Part shown: positions 5,424 through 12,068 of the stretch, piece after piece
Layout: each line of letters opens with the position of its first letter
Position numbering within the stretch: the stretch's first letter is position 1
Origin: Candidatus Moraniibacteriota bacterium
GTDB taxonomy: Bacteria; Patescibacteriota; Minisyncoccia; Moranbacterales; UBA2206
NCBI GenBank assembly: GCA_003543115.1
Contig: DPJH01000043.1
Location: 1 to 23,004 of the forward strand
Reading direction: 5' to 3'
DNA: 23,004 nt
Made by a program: the position numbers and the translations under genes
The notes under the pieces: model-generated
The model's input: the letters and a program-made list of their open reading frames with translations, nothing else
What the model was told of the DNA's origin: nothing
Database searches by the model: none

Positions 5424-6116
5424 ATGGATAAAGAAGAAAAAGTGAATAAAACTGATGTGACGATTGAGACTTATAACAATATCGTAGAAGAATATGTAGG
5501 ATATTTTAAAACGAAGGATCTAAATGGAAATGTTCAATTTCAAAAAGAAATGGACTATATAATTTCAGAATTAAAAGATGGTGCTGTGATATTGGATGCT
5601 GGTACGGCGACAGGGGAGTATCCTAAATATTTGACAGAGAAATGTTCAAAAAAATTCCGAGTGATCGGAATTGATGCAGCAAAGAATATGATAGAAGTGG
5701 CCAAAAATAATGCGCTTAAAGCAGAGTTTATGGTAATGGATGTTAGAAATTTAGAGTTTTCAAAGGAAATGTTCGATGTAATAATTTGCTTTGCTACATT
5801 AATCCATATTGATGATGACGAGAGCTTAAAAGTCTTGAATCAATTTGACTTTATATTGAAGAAGGATGGATTAATTGCGATTAATGTTATGGAGTTTAAA
5901 AACAATAATAAGGAGTTTTTTGAAAATGAACCATTTAATCCTAAATATAAGACATATTTTAACAGATATAGCAGAGATTTTTTCGTAGATTACTTTTCAA
6001 ATAAAGGATATGAGATTTTGAAATTTATTGATAATTCATTGCTTAATCCAGAAAAAATTAACGGACAAATGGCTGATGATAATCAATTTTCAATAATTGT
6101 AAGGAAAAATAGATAA
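5424..6116 (+). CDS. Class I SAM-dependent methyltransferase
   Basis: A 230-aa Rossmann-fold methyltransferase. The SAM-binding motif I is VILDAGTATGEYPKYL (D58 to about L70), with the second-strand acid in VIGIDAAKNMIEVA (D84), motif III near FMVMDVRNLEF, and post-motif FDVIICFATLIHI. The methyl acceptor is unknown; such stand-alone proteins modify small molecules, RNA or protein. The coding sequence is distinctly AT-rich and Asn/Lys/Ile-rich compared with the isochorismatase gene that follows, hinting at a different history. No SD is present. The 67-bp repeat copy 3 lies upstream and may supply the promoter. Confidence 0.88.
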   Translation: MDKEEKVNKTDVTIETYNNIVEEYVGYFKTKDLNGNVQFQKEMDYIISELKDGAVILDAGTATGEYPKYLTEKCSKKFRVIGIDAAKNMIEVAKNNALKAEFMVMDVRNLEFSKEMFDVIICFATLIHIDDDESLKVLNQFDFILKKDGLIAINVMEFKNNNKEFFENEPFNPKYKTYFNRYSRDFFVDYFSNKGYEILKFIDNSLLNPEKINGQMADDNQFSIIVRKNR

Positions 6117-6167
6117 TCGGAAATGTTATGCCGTTAGCAATTATTCTAATAAGTAATTTATATCATT

Positions 6168-6695
6168 ATGCCAAGCAAAGCCCTAATCTTAGTTGATTTT
6201 GAAAATGAATGGATCGATCAAAACTCGGACTATTTTGTCGGCGATGTTTCTCGGTTGATCGAGAAAACCAACAAGCTGATCGATCATTGCAGAAAGGATG
6301 GGTACAAAATAATTTTCACGACTCACGTCGAAAAAGATTCGGATAGCGAATTTGCTTCTGGCTCAAAAAATGTCGAAATAATTTCTGAATTGAAGAAGCA
6401 GGACTCTGATGTTCTCATCACAAAAAACAAGATCAGTCCATTCTATGGAACTAATCTTGAGCAAGAACTGGAAGGAATCGAGGAAGTCGTGATTGGTGGA
6501 ATCCTCACTAATTTATGCGTAAGAAGCTTGGCCGAGGATGCTTATGACAGAGATTTCAAAATCACCGTGATCAGAGATTGTTGCCAGGCTTTTGACGAAG
6601 AAACTCACGCGTTCACAATCAAGGATCTGAAAGCTACAAGAGAAGAAATTGAATTCTTGGATTTGGATGAATTCATCACTCGGTCTATAATTTAA
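6168..6695 (+). CDS. Isochorismatase-family cysteine hydrolase
   Basis: A 175-aa hydrolase with the family's catalytic triad: D10 in ALILVDFENEW, K86 in LITKNKISPFYGT and C117 in GGILTNLCVRSLAEDA. The family includes nicotinamidases and other amide hydrolases; the substrate here cannot be assigned. A cis-peptide-type GGI-LTN turn precedes the cysteine as expected, and the length is typical. No SD is present. It stands between the methyltransferase and the Cys-rich lipoprotein genes, with 51 and 30 nt gaps, so the three may form one transcript. Confidence 0.9.
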   Translation: MPSKALILVDFENEWIDQNSDYFVGDVSRLIEKTNKLIDHCRKDGYKIIFTTHVEKDSDSEFASGSKNVEIISELKKQDSDVLITKNKISPFYGTNLEQELEGIEEVVIGGILTNLCVRSLAEDAYDRDFKITVIRDCCQAFDEETHAFTIKDLKATREEIEFLDLDEFITRSII

Positions 6696-6725
6696 ATAGG
6701 CCTAAAATTAACAAGTATTATAACT

Positions 6726-7142
6726 ATGAAAAAAGTGCTAGCAATAAATTTAATGTTATTTGGTATATTATTTTTGTCCGGATGCGGTCAACAGTCGGTG
6801 GTCCAAATGCAGCCAAAATCTCCTGTTCCAGGGGAGCAAGCGCCGACAGCTAGCCAGCCAGTCGCAACTCAACCGACGCAAGATCTAGAAAAATGCGGGA
6901 TAGAGAATTGTCATGGACTGGATATCACTTGCGGGTCCAATGTGCCTGAAATGTGCACCATGAGTTATATGATCGGCGATAAATGCAGGCAATATGCTAG
7001 TTGCGAAAAGAAAGATGGAAGGTGCCAGCTGGCAGATTCGCCAAAATTCGAAAGCTGCAAATCTTGCGTAGAAAAATGCAAAAGCGAATTCAATAATGAT
7101 CCTGGCAAGCTTTTCACATGTGAGGGAAAGTGTGGGGGATAG
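6726..7142 (+). CDS. Lipoprotein with 12-cysteine domain
   Basis: A 138-aa exported lipoprotein. Residues 1-20 form a signal peptide ending in the lipobox LSGC (lipidated C20). A Pro/Gln/Thr-rich linker (about 22-55) follows. The C-terminal domain (about 57-138) has twelve cysteines, enough for six disulfides, with motifs CHGLDITCG, CTMSYMIGDKCRQYASCE, FESCKSC and LFTCEGKC. The domain family is not recognised. A decayed duplicate of this domain lies at 2140-2394. No SD precedes the ATG. The cysteine density implies folding in an oxidising extracytoplasmic space; a metal-binding or inhibitor-like role is possible but not shown. Confidence 0.8.
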   Translation: MKKVLAINLMLFGILFLSGCGQQSVVQMQPKSPVPGEQAPTASQPVATQPTQDLEKCGIENCHGLDITCGSNVPEMCTMSYMIGDKCRQYASCEKKDGRCQLADSPKFESCKSCVEKCKSEFNNDPGKLFTCEGKCGG

Positions 7143-7262
7143 CCATATGGGTATGACTATTTAGCAGTTCAATAGGGCGCTGTCACGACGAAATACTATT
7201 TTAATAACTTAGAATAACATGCAAATGCCTTTCATTATCAGCATTCTGGAAATATCTATTCA

Positions 7263-8096
7263 ATGATCAAGCAAACGGGAAAAATTGGAATTTTCGATTC
7301 GGGGCTCGGTGGCCTTACTATTTTAAAGGAGGTGGTCAAACTAATGCCTCATTATGAATATATTTATCTGGGAGACAATCTGAATGCGCCTTATGGAGAT
7401 AGGTCTCCGAAAGAAATATTCAAACTGACACTTGCTGGCGTGGAATGGCTTTTTGAAAACGGCGCTATGATTGCGGTGCTGGCTTGCAATACCGCTTCGG
7501 CCAATGCTCTTCGAAAAATCCAGCAAGAGATTTTGCCGAGCCAATATCCCGACAGAAAAGTGCTTGGCATCATCATTCCCACAATAGAAGAAATAGAAAA
7601 ATTTAGTGAATCCGGATATATAGGAATCCTAGCTACAAAGGCGACTGTGAATTCTGCGATTTATGAAATTGAAATGAGAAAACAAAATCCAAAAATTCAA
7701 ATAATCTCCCAGGATGGAGGAGTGTTAGCAGGTTTAATTGAGAAGGATTGTGATGAAGTTGCATTATTGGCAGAAATCAAAGAAGTTACAGATAAGCTAT
7801 TATTCGGCAGCAAATCGATTGACACGGTTATATTGGGCTGTACCCACTATGCTCTGATTACTAAGGAGATAGGGAAGATGTTGCCGACAAATATTAGGGT
7901 GGTTGAGCAGGGCAAGATAGTTGCAGCAAAGTTATTTGAATATCTAAATAAGCATGATGAAATCAGAAGCAAATTAAGCAATTCATTTTCATTAAATTTT
8001 TACACCACAGGTGATAGCATGCAAGTAGAGAAGTTGGCAACTCGATTTTATGGTGAAAATATTTCTATTTCGACAGTAATTATTAAGCAGGTATAG
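7263..8096 (+). CDS. murI: Glutamate racemase
   Basis: A 277-aa enzyme that interconverts L- and D-glutamate for peptidoglycan, in the cytoplasm. All hallmarks are visible: GIFDSGLGGLTIL (D12-S13), YLGDNLNAPYGDRS, the first catalytic cysteine in LACNTASAN (C75), GIIIPTIEE, and the second in ILGCTHYALI (C192, H194). The usual HYP is HYA here. Length and start fit the family, although no SD is present. A 120-nt gap without features precedes it. It agrees with a peptidoglycan-containing cell and with the LysM proteins encoded further on. Confidence 0.95.
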   Translation: MIKQTGKIGIFDSGLGGLTILKEVVKLMPHYEYIYLGDNLNAPYGDRSPKEIFKLTLAGVEWLFENGAMIAVLACNTASANALRKIQQEILPSQYPDRKVLGIIIPTIEEIEKFSESGYIGILATKATVNSAIYEIEMRKQNPKIQIISQDGGVLAGLIEKDCDEVALLAEIKEVTDKLLFGSKSIDTVILGCTHYALITKEIGKMLPTNIRVVEQGKIVAAKLFEYLNKHDEIRSKLSNSFSLNFYTTGDSMQVEKLATRFYGENISISTVIIKQV

Positions 8097-8161
8097 GATA
8101 TAAAAAGATTTAAATTGAGGGGAAGTATGGTTATATGTTTATGGTCGCTGGATAGGCATTA

Positions 8162-8204
8162 TAAAAAAAGACCGCCGATGCTATGGATATGAGCAAATGG
8201 CGGT
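8162..8204 (-). terminator. Terminator of the 8230-8445 gene
   Basis: ACCGCC (8171-8176) pairs with GGCGGT (8199-8204), with further GCAT/ATTTGC complementarity inside. The minus strand continues CTTTTTTTAT. It lies 26 nt past the stop. Confidence 0.8.
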
Positions 8205-8229
8205 TTCGGAACTTGGCTGCAGCGGAATG

Positions 8230-8445
8230 TTATCCGTCGGAAATTTTTTTCTTTGTTTCCATATAATATTCCAAGCACGACTGGCATGTGGCTTTGCATC
8301 CACCGGCCTCACCAGAAAGTTCTATGTGTCCAAGCGCTCTGAGCAAAGCCAGTTTCTTTTTTTCATTGATCTTGCCTCCGGAGGGTCGAAAGAAAAAGTT
8401 GATATCTACCCTAGCCTCCTTGCATCCATAATTTTCCGATTCCAT
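8230..8445 (-). CDS. Hypothetical cysteine-containing protein, 71 aa
   Basis: Function not recognised. It is a charged protein with a central KKKLALLRALGHIELSG helix and a C-terminal cysteine cluster GGCKATCQSCLEYYMETKKK (CxxxCxxC), plus C8. The C-terminal CxxxCxxC could bind a metal or a 4Fe-4S cluster if a partner supplies more ligands. An SD (GAGGAG, 5 nt before the ATG) and a terminator support a real gene. It is on the minus strand, alone between murI and another minus-strand gene. No clear promoter was found; TTGTAT-16-TAATCA upstream is a weak candidate. Confidence 0.65.
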   Translation of the reverse strand: MESENYGCKEARVDINFFFRPSGGKINEKKKLALLRALGHIELSGEAGGCKATCQSCLEYYMETKKKISDG

Positions 8446-8583
8446 ATTATCTCCTCTTCGTTTTACAATTTATTTTTACTCCTAGCAATTGATTATTGAA
8501 CTTAATAGATAATACAATGCGATTTAAAAAATACACCAAAATAAGAATGATTGCAAAAATCTAAATTTGTATTTTTATTTTGG

Positions 8584-8618
8584 ATAAAAAATAGCCGTAT
8601 GGATCAGATCCATACGGC
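8584..8618 (-). terminator. Terminator of the 8646-9164 gene
   Basis: GCCGTATGGA (8594-8603) pairs perfectly with TCCATACGGC (8609-8618) around a 5-nt loop. The minus strand continues TATTTTTTATCC. Confidence 0.92.
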
Positions 8619-8645
8619 GTTAATTAAGGAAATTGGTCGGGGGTG

Positions 8646-9164
8646 CTAATCCTCATTTATGAGAATGCCCTCGACAATTATGTTTAGGAGTGCGGATCCA
8701 AAACGTGGAGGATAATCATGATCTGAAATTACTGACAGACTATTGATTCCTCCGCACCTTTGATCAAGAAAATAACTCTTTTCTTTATGCATGAGGAGAA
8801 AATAGCAAAATGTATTTTCGTCACATCCAGATTTATTTTCTTGCAGATGGAAGAGTTGTGATCCTTCCGAGGGAGTCCAATAATATTCATTGCAATGCGG
8901 ATTGAAAGTTCCTGACCCTCCGATGAAATTTTTCTCCCATTTCTTTAAAGCAATCGCATATGCCCTATCCTTGTTAACTATTGTTTCTGCTCTAGCGAAT
9001 TTTTCTGTAGTTTCTTTAGGCGGAGGAGTATCAAGCAACACATCCTGAATTGTTACAATTGAAGTCTTCCAGCAAATGCGATCTGTCTCCAATATGTCTT
9101 GAAGGGTTTGATCGCTGGTTATTTTCTTGATCACAATCTCTTTTAAGTCTTTGATTTTTGGCAT
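8646..9164 (-). CDS. Hypothetical protein, 172 aa
   Basis: Function not recognised. It is a soluble-looking protein with a helical N-terminus (KIKDLKEIVIKKITSDQTLQ) and a Pro-rich link (LLDTPPPKETTE). A central part contains YAIALKKWEKNFIGGSGTF, and a later part has scattered cysteines (CNEYYW, SGCDENTFCYF, DQRCGGINS). AGAGG lies 6 nt before the ATG. The promoter is the best in the window (TTGACT-17-TATAAT, 9224-9252) and a strong terminator follows, so it is a well-expressed monocistronic gene. It sits opposite to its flanking plus-strand genes. Confidence 0.78.
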   Translation of the reverse strand: MPKIKDLKEIVIKKITSDQTLQDILETDRICWKTSIVTIQDVLLDTPPPKETTEKFARAETIVNKDRAYAIALKKWEKNFIGGSGTFNPHCNEYYWTPSEGSQLFHLQENKSGCDENTFCYFLLMHKEKSYFLDQRCGGINSLSVISDHDYPPRFGSALLNIIVEGILINED

Positions 9165-9223
9165 GGTAACCTCTATTCATTATAATTTTGAGGGAACAGG
9201 CTAATACCTGATGGTATCAAGAC

Positions 9224-9252
9224 ATTATATGACAAGCTCATTAAAAAGTCAA
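9224..9252 (-). promoter_or_regulatory. Sigma70-like promoter of the 8646-9164 gene
   Basis: On the minus strand TTGACT (9252-9247) is followed after 17 nt by a perfect TATAAT (9229-9224). It lies about 60 nt upstream of the start codon. Confidence 0.85.
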
Positions 9253-9282
9253 CGCTGTATTTTTCTCTAAAATAAGCTTTAA

Positions 9283-9291
9283 TGCTATAAT
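9283..9291 (+). promoter_or_regulatory. Extended -10 promoter of the reductase gene
   Basis: TGCTATAAT is an extended -10 element without a good -35. The same nine bases recur at 9917-9925. It lies 52 nt before ATG 9344. Confidence 0.6.
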
Positions 9292-9343
9292 TCAGGCAAG
9301 CGAATAGCGAGCAATTATTAGATTTTGATTGATTTATAAGAAT

Positions 9344-9883
9344 ATGAAAACAACTTTATTTATGGCGGTGTCTGCAAACGGTTTTGTTGCCAGGCGGGAT
9401 GGAGACGAAGATTTTTTGCCCAATGATAACTGGATGCAACTGCTTCAGTATGCAAAAAAATACGGACATCTCATTTGGGGGAGAAAAACTTATGAAGCAG
9501 TGGAATCTTGGGGCCAAGATTATATCAAAAGTTTGGATGCTATTGACATCATAATCGTTTCCAGAAGCAAAAAAACATTTTCCAGAAGCAACGTAACGGT
9601 TTGCTCGTCGCCCGAAGAGGCTATTGAAATCGCCAAAAGCAGGAATTATAAAAAAGCATTTCTTTCCGGTGGTCCTTCATTGAACACTTCATTTATCAGG
9701 TCTGATTTAGTTGATGAGATAATAATAAATTATAACCCTACAATTTTAGCGGACGGTATAAAATTATTTAGCGAAAGCGATTTCGAAGCGAAATTATCGC
9801 TCAAGAAAGTAAACGAGCTGCCTTCCGGCATAGTTCAACTTCATTATTCCGTTAATGAAGTCATGCGCGATAAATCAGCCTGA
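9344..9883 (+). CDS. RibD C-terminal/DHFR-like reductase
   Basis: A 179-aa protein of the RibD-C/dihydrofolate reductase superfamily (NADPH-dependent reductases). It opens with MKTTLFMAVSANGFVARRDG, followed by LIWGRKTYEAVESWG, DIIIVSRSKKTF, AFLSGGPSLNTSFI and a closing GIVQLHYSV strand. The GG of LSGGP matches the nucleotide-binding turn. Whether it reduces folate, a riboflavin intermediate or another compound cannot be told; stand-alone YyaP/YwjB-type members are poorly characterised. ATG 9344 is preferred over an in-frame TTG at 9329 because the family begins there. No SD is present. Confidence 0.88.
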   Translation: MKTTLFMAVSANGFVARRDGDEDFLPNDNWMQLLQYAKKYGHLIWGRKTYEAVESWGQDYIKSLDAIDIIIVSRSKKTFSRSNVTVCSSPEEAIEIAKSRNYKKAFLSGGPSLNTSFIRSDLVDEIIINYNPTILADGIKLFSESDFEAKLSLKKVNELPSGIVQLHYSVNEVMRDKSA

Positions 9884-9916
9884 TAATATTAAAAGGGATG
9901 ATTTTTTGTAATTTAG

Positions 9917-9925
9917 TGCTATAAT
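9917..9925 (+). promoter_or_regulatory. Extended -10 promoter, leaderless start
   Basis: TGCTATAAT ends 6 nt before the ATG at 9932, so transcription should begin at or next to the A of the start codon, giving a leaderless mRNA for the GIY-YIG gene. Confidence 0.7.
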
Positions 9926-9931
9926 ACAATA

Positions 9932-10186
9932 ATGTATTATGTATATATTGTTCAATGTCATGATAATACCTTTTATACTGGAATAACCACAGATATTGAG
10001 CGCAGATTAGAGGAGCATAACAACTCGAAGCTGGGAGCCAAATATACCACCTTTCGTCGGCCGGTGAATTTGGTTTATGCTCAAAAATATAAAAATCGAT
10101 CGACTGCCTCCAAAGAAGAAGCGCGAATTAAAAAACTAAGCAGATTAGAAAAAATAAAATTAATTAAAAAATATGAATCGAGATAA
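9932..10186 (+). CDS. GIY-YIG endonuclease, UPF0213 type
   Basis: An 84-aa single-domain GIY-YIG nuclease. It begins MYYVYIVQCHDNTFYTGITT, where YVYI and YTG are the two halves of the motif, followed by DIERRLEEHN with the catalytic-core Arg and the Glu region, AKYT, RPVNLVY, and a basic tail EARIKKLSRLEKIKLIKKY. Small proteins of this class (YhbQ-like) act on DNA, but their roles are poorly known. The mRNA appears leaderless. The last 14 bases overlap the next gene, a DEDDh exonuclease, so the two nucleases are translationally linked. Confidence 0.92.
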   Translation: MYYVYIVQCHDNTFYTGITTDIERRLEEHNNSKLGAKYTTFRRPVNLVYAQKYKNRSTASKEEARIKKLSRLEKIKLIKKYESR

Positions 10187-10916
10187 ATTAGTGTTTTTAG
10201 ATACTGAAACTACAGGCCTTGGAGCGGATGGACGTTTGTGCCAAGTGGCGTATAAATTTTTGGGCGTGGAAAAAGAGGCTCTTTTCAAGCCTCCGGTTCC
10301 TATTGAAATAGAAGCGATGTCTGTAACCCATATTACGAATAAGATGGTAGCGGATAAAGAGCCATTCATAGATTCAAAAATGTTCAATGAATTGGAAAAG
10401 ATTTTTGCCGCGGGAAATATTTTGGTGGCGCACAATGCGGATTTTGATGCCGGAATCTTGAAAAAAGAAGGGCTTCAGGCAGAAAAAATTATTGATACGC
10501 ACAAAATCGCGCATTATCTGGATGTGGATGGAGAAATTCTGAGGCATAGCCTTCAATATTTGCGCTACTATTTCGATCTGGAAGTGGAAGATGCTTATGC
10601 TCACGACGCCTTGGGAGATGTGAGAGTTTTGGAAAAGCTGTTTGATCATTTCTTTGAAAAAATGATAATAGAAGAAAAAACAGAAGAGAAGGTTATTGAA
10701 AAGATGATAAAAATTTCAAAACTTCCGATTCTGATAAAAAAATTCAATTTTGGCAAATATTCCGGAGAAAGAGTGAGTGACGTGGCGAAAAAAGATAGCG
10801 GATATCTGACATGGCTTTTTAATCAGAAAGTGATGGATCGTGAAAATGGCATAAATAACGATGAAAATTGGATTTTCACTTTAGATAAATATCTCAACCA
10901 AGACAGGCTATTCTAG
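10173..10916 (+). CDS. DEDDh 3'-5' exonuclease, ExoX-like
   Basis: A 247-aa DnaQ-superfamily exonuclease. Exo motifs: VFLDTETTG (D10, E12), VAHNADFD (D92), and HDALGDV (H144, D149), completing DEDDh. After a coiled, Glu/Lys-rich link (about 160-180) comes a small C-terminal domain, FNFGKYSGERVSDVAKKDSG then YLTWLFNQK. This resembles the C-terminal module of ExoX-type and DUF3820-like proteins. It probably trims single-stranded DNA or RNA ends. The start overlaps the GIY-YIG gene by 14 nt, and together they suggest a small DNA repair or processing operon. No SD is needed if coupling operates. Confidence 0.93.
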   Translation: MNRDKLVFLDTETTGLGADGRLCQVAYKFLGVEKEALFKPPVPIEIEAMSVTHITNKMVADKEPFIDSKMFNELEKIFAAGNILVAHNADFDAGILKKEGLQAEKIIDTHKIAHYLDVDGEILRHSLQYLRYYFDLEVEDAYAHDALGDVRVLEKLFDHFFEKMIIEEKTEEKVIEKMIKISKLPILIKKFNFGKYSGERVSDVAKKDSGYLTWLFNQKVMDRENGINNDENWIFTLDKYLNQDRLF

Positions 10917-10928
10917 CTTTTTAAAATG

Positions 10929-10937
10929 TGGTAAAAT
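10929..10937 (+). promoter_or_regulatory. Extended -10 promoter of the rubrerythrin gene
   Basis: TGG-TAAAAT forms an extended -10 element 34 nt before ATG 10972. No good -35 is present. The predicted leader of about 28 nt contains no SD. Confidence 0.55.
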
Positions 10938-10971
10938 AGATTGGCCGACATAATTATTCAACAAACAAAAA

Positions 10972-11463
10972 ATGGCAACACAAGAAAATTTGATTTCAGC
11001 ATTTGCTGGAGAATCTCAAGCTAATAGAAAATATCTAGCTTTTGCTAGAAAGGCTGAAAAAGAAGGGAAAAAAGGCCTAGCTCAGCTTTTTAGAGTGGTG
11101 GCTGAAGGAGAAACAATACATGCCCTCGGACATTTGGAAGTGGCTGGAGGAGTTTCTGATTCTTTAGAAAATGTAAAAAAGGCTATTAAAGGGGAGACAT
11201 ATGAATTTACTACCATGTATCCGTCTTTCTTGGAAGAAGCTGAAAAAGAAGGCAATACTGGAGCTTCAATCGGTTTCCATAGGGCAAACGAAGTGGAAAA
11301 AGAACATGGGAAACTTTTTCAAGAAGCTTTGGATAAAAACGGAGATATTGAAGAAAAAGAATATTACTTATGTGAAATCTGCGGACACATTGAGATTGGC
11401 GGTGCCCCGGAGAAATGTCCGGTTTGCGGCGTCCCAAAAGATAGGTTTAGAAAAATAGATTAA
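10972..11463 (+). CDS. Rubrerythrin
   Basis: A 163-aa peroxide-reducing non-haem iron protein. The four-helix diiron domain (1-125) shows E14 in AFAGESQANRKY, EGETIHA with E47xxH50, a helix with E88/E89, and ANEVEKEHGKLF with E109xxH112. The C-terminal rubredoxin domain (130-163) has C134/C137 in LCEICGH and C149/C152 in KCPVCGVPKDRF. Electrons normally come from reduced rubredoxin or ferredoxin; a ferredoxin gene lies at 13188-13370. It fits an anaerobic or microaerophilic life. It has its own promoter and no SD. Confidence 0.95.
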   Translation: MATQENLISAFAGESQANRKYLAFARKAEKEGKKGLAQLFRVVAEGETIHALGHLEVAGGVSDSLENVKKAIKGETYEFTTMYPSFLEEAEKEGNTGASIGFHRANEVEKEHGKLFQEALDKNGDIEEKEYYLCEICGHIEIGGAPEKCPVCGVPKDRFRKID

Positions 11464-11473
11464 GAGCAGATGT

Positions 11474-11502
11474 TTGTCTTCTAGGTCAAATTTTGCTAAA
11501 AT
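11474..11502 (+). promoter_or_regulatory. Sigma70-like promoter, leaderless start
   Basis: TTGTCT and TAAAAT are 17 nt apart. The -10 box ends 6 nt before ATG 11509, the same spacing as at 9925/9932, so the mRNA is probably leaderless. Confidence 0.75.
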
Positions 11503-11508
11503 GGCTTT

Positions 11509-11619
11509 ATGAGTATTAAAAAAAGAAACAAGAAAATGCGCGCTCTTTGGATAGTTATTTCTGTCTTGGCTGTTTTGGCCATGATCGGTTTTACTATTGC
11601 CCCGGCTCTTATGTATTGA
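11509..11619 (+). CDS. Small membrane protein, 36 aa
   Basis: A 36-codon gene with a basic N-terminus (MSIKKRNKKMR) followed by one hydrophobic helix (about residues 12-35) ending APALMY. This predicts an Nin single-pass peptide. It stands 24 nt before the FtsB/DivIC-like gene and shares its promoter, so a role near the division or envelope machinery is plausible but unproven. Support comes from the well-spaced promoter whose start coincides with the ATG, and from the typical membrane-peptide composition. No SD is present. Confidence 0.7.
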   Translation: MSIKKRNKKMRALWIVISVLAVLAMIGFTIAPALMY

Positions 11620-11643
11620 TAGTAATTTTTTGAAAAATAATTT

Positions 11644-12048
11644 ATGAATGAAAGAAAAAGCATCCATAATATTTTCATAAAAATAGGATTGATTTTAGGC
11701 ATAGTGATTTTATTTTTTGTCATATTTGCCATTCATAAAGAAACGGTGAAAAAGGATCAGATTCAGGCGGAGATTGATAAATTAAAAGCTGAGGCGGATA
11801 AGACATCAAGAGAAAATTCAAAATTGCAAGAAAAGATAGATTTTTTTTCCAGCCGCGAATATATGGAAACAGAGGCTCGTGATAAGCTGAATTTAAAAAG
11901 TCCGGATGAGAAGGTGGTTATCGTGAAGAAGAACATTGTCTCAAGGGAAGCAATCAGCGAGGCGCCTGACAAAGAGATAAAAGAAAATAATTCTAAGCCA
12001 AATATCGCTAATCATATGAAATGGTGGAATTATTTTTTTAAATATTAA
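11644..12048 (+). CDS. FtsB/DivIC-like septum formation initiator
   Basis: A 134-aa bitopic division protein. It has a short cytoplasmic N-terminus, one transmembrane helix (about 11-29), a coiled coil (about 33-70, KDQIQAEIDKLKAEADKTSR onward), and the family motif EYMETEARDKLNLKSPDEKVVIV (72-94), equivalent to the YxExxARExLgLvkPGE signature. A polar tail of about 40 residues follows. In other bacteria FtsB/DivIC joins FtsL and FtsQ to activate septal wall synthesis. No SD is present; it is probably co-transcribed with the 36-aa gene upstream and the foldase gene 21 nt downstream. Confidence 0.9.
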   Translation: MNERKSIHNIFIKIGLILGIVILFFVIFAIHKETVKKDQIQAEIDKLKAEADKTSRENSKLQEKIDFFSSREYMETEARDKLNLKSPDEKVVIVKKNIVSREAISEAPDKEIKENNSKPNIANHMKWWNYFFKY

Positions 12049-12068
12049 TAATTCATGCAGAAAACCAG

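Larger units (their letters stand above)
8575..9275. repeat. Imperfect inverted repeat around the 8646-9164 gene
   Basis: Positions 8575-8597 and 9253-9275 are inverted copies matching at about 19 of 23 positions (TTATTTT, GA, AAAAA, TA and GC blocks). The right arm begins directly after the -35 box of the enclosed gene and the left arm overlaps the terminator's foot. The sequence is A/T-rich, so chance is a real alternative; the placement matches the two better inverted-repeat units. Confidence 0.35.
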
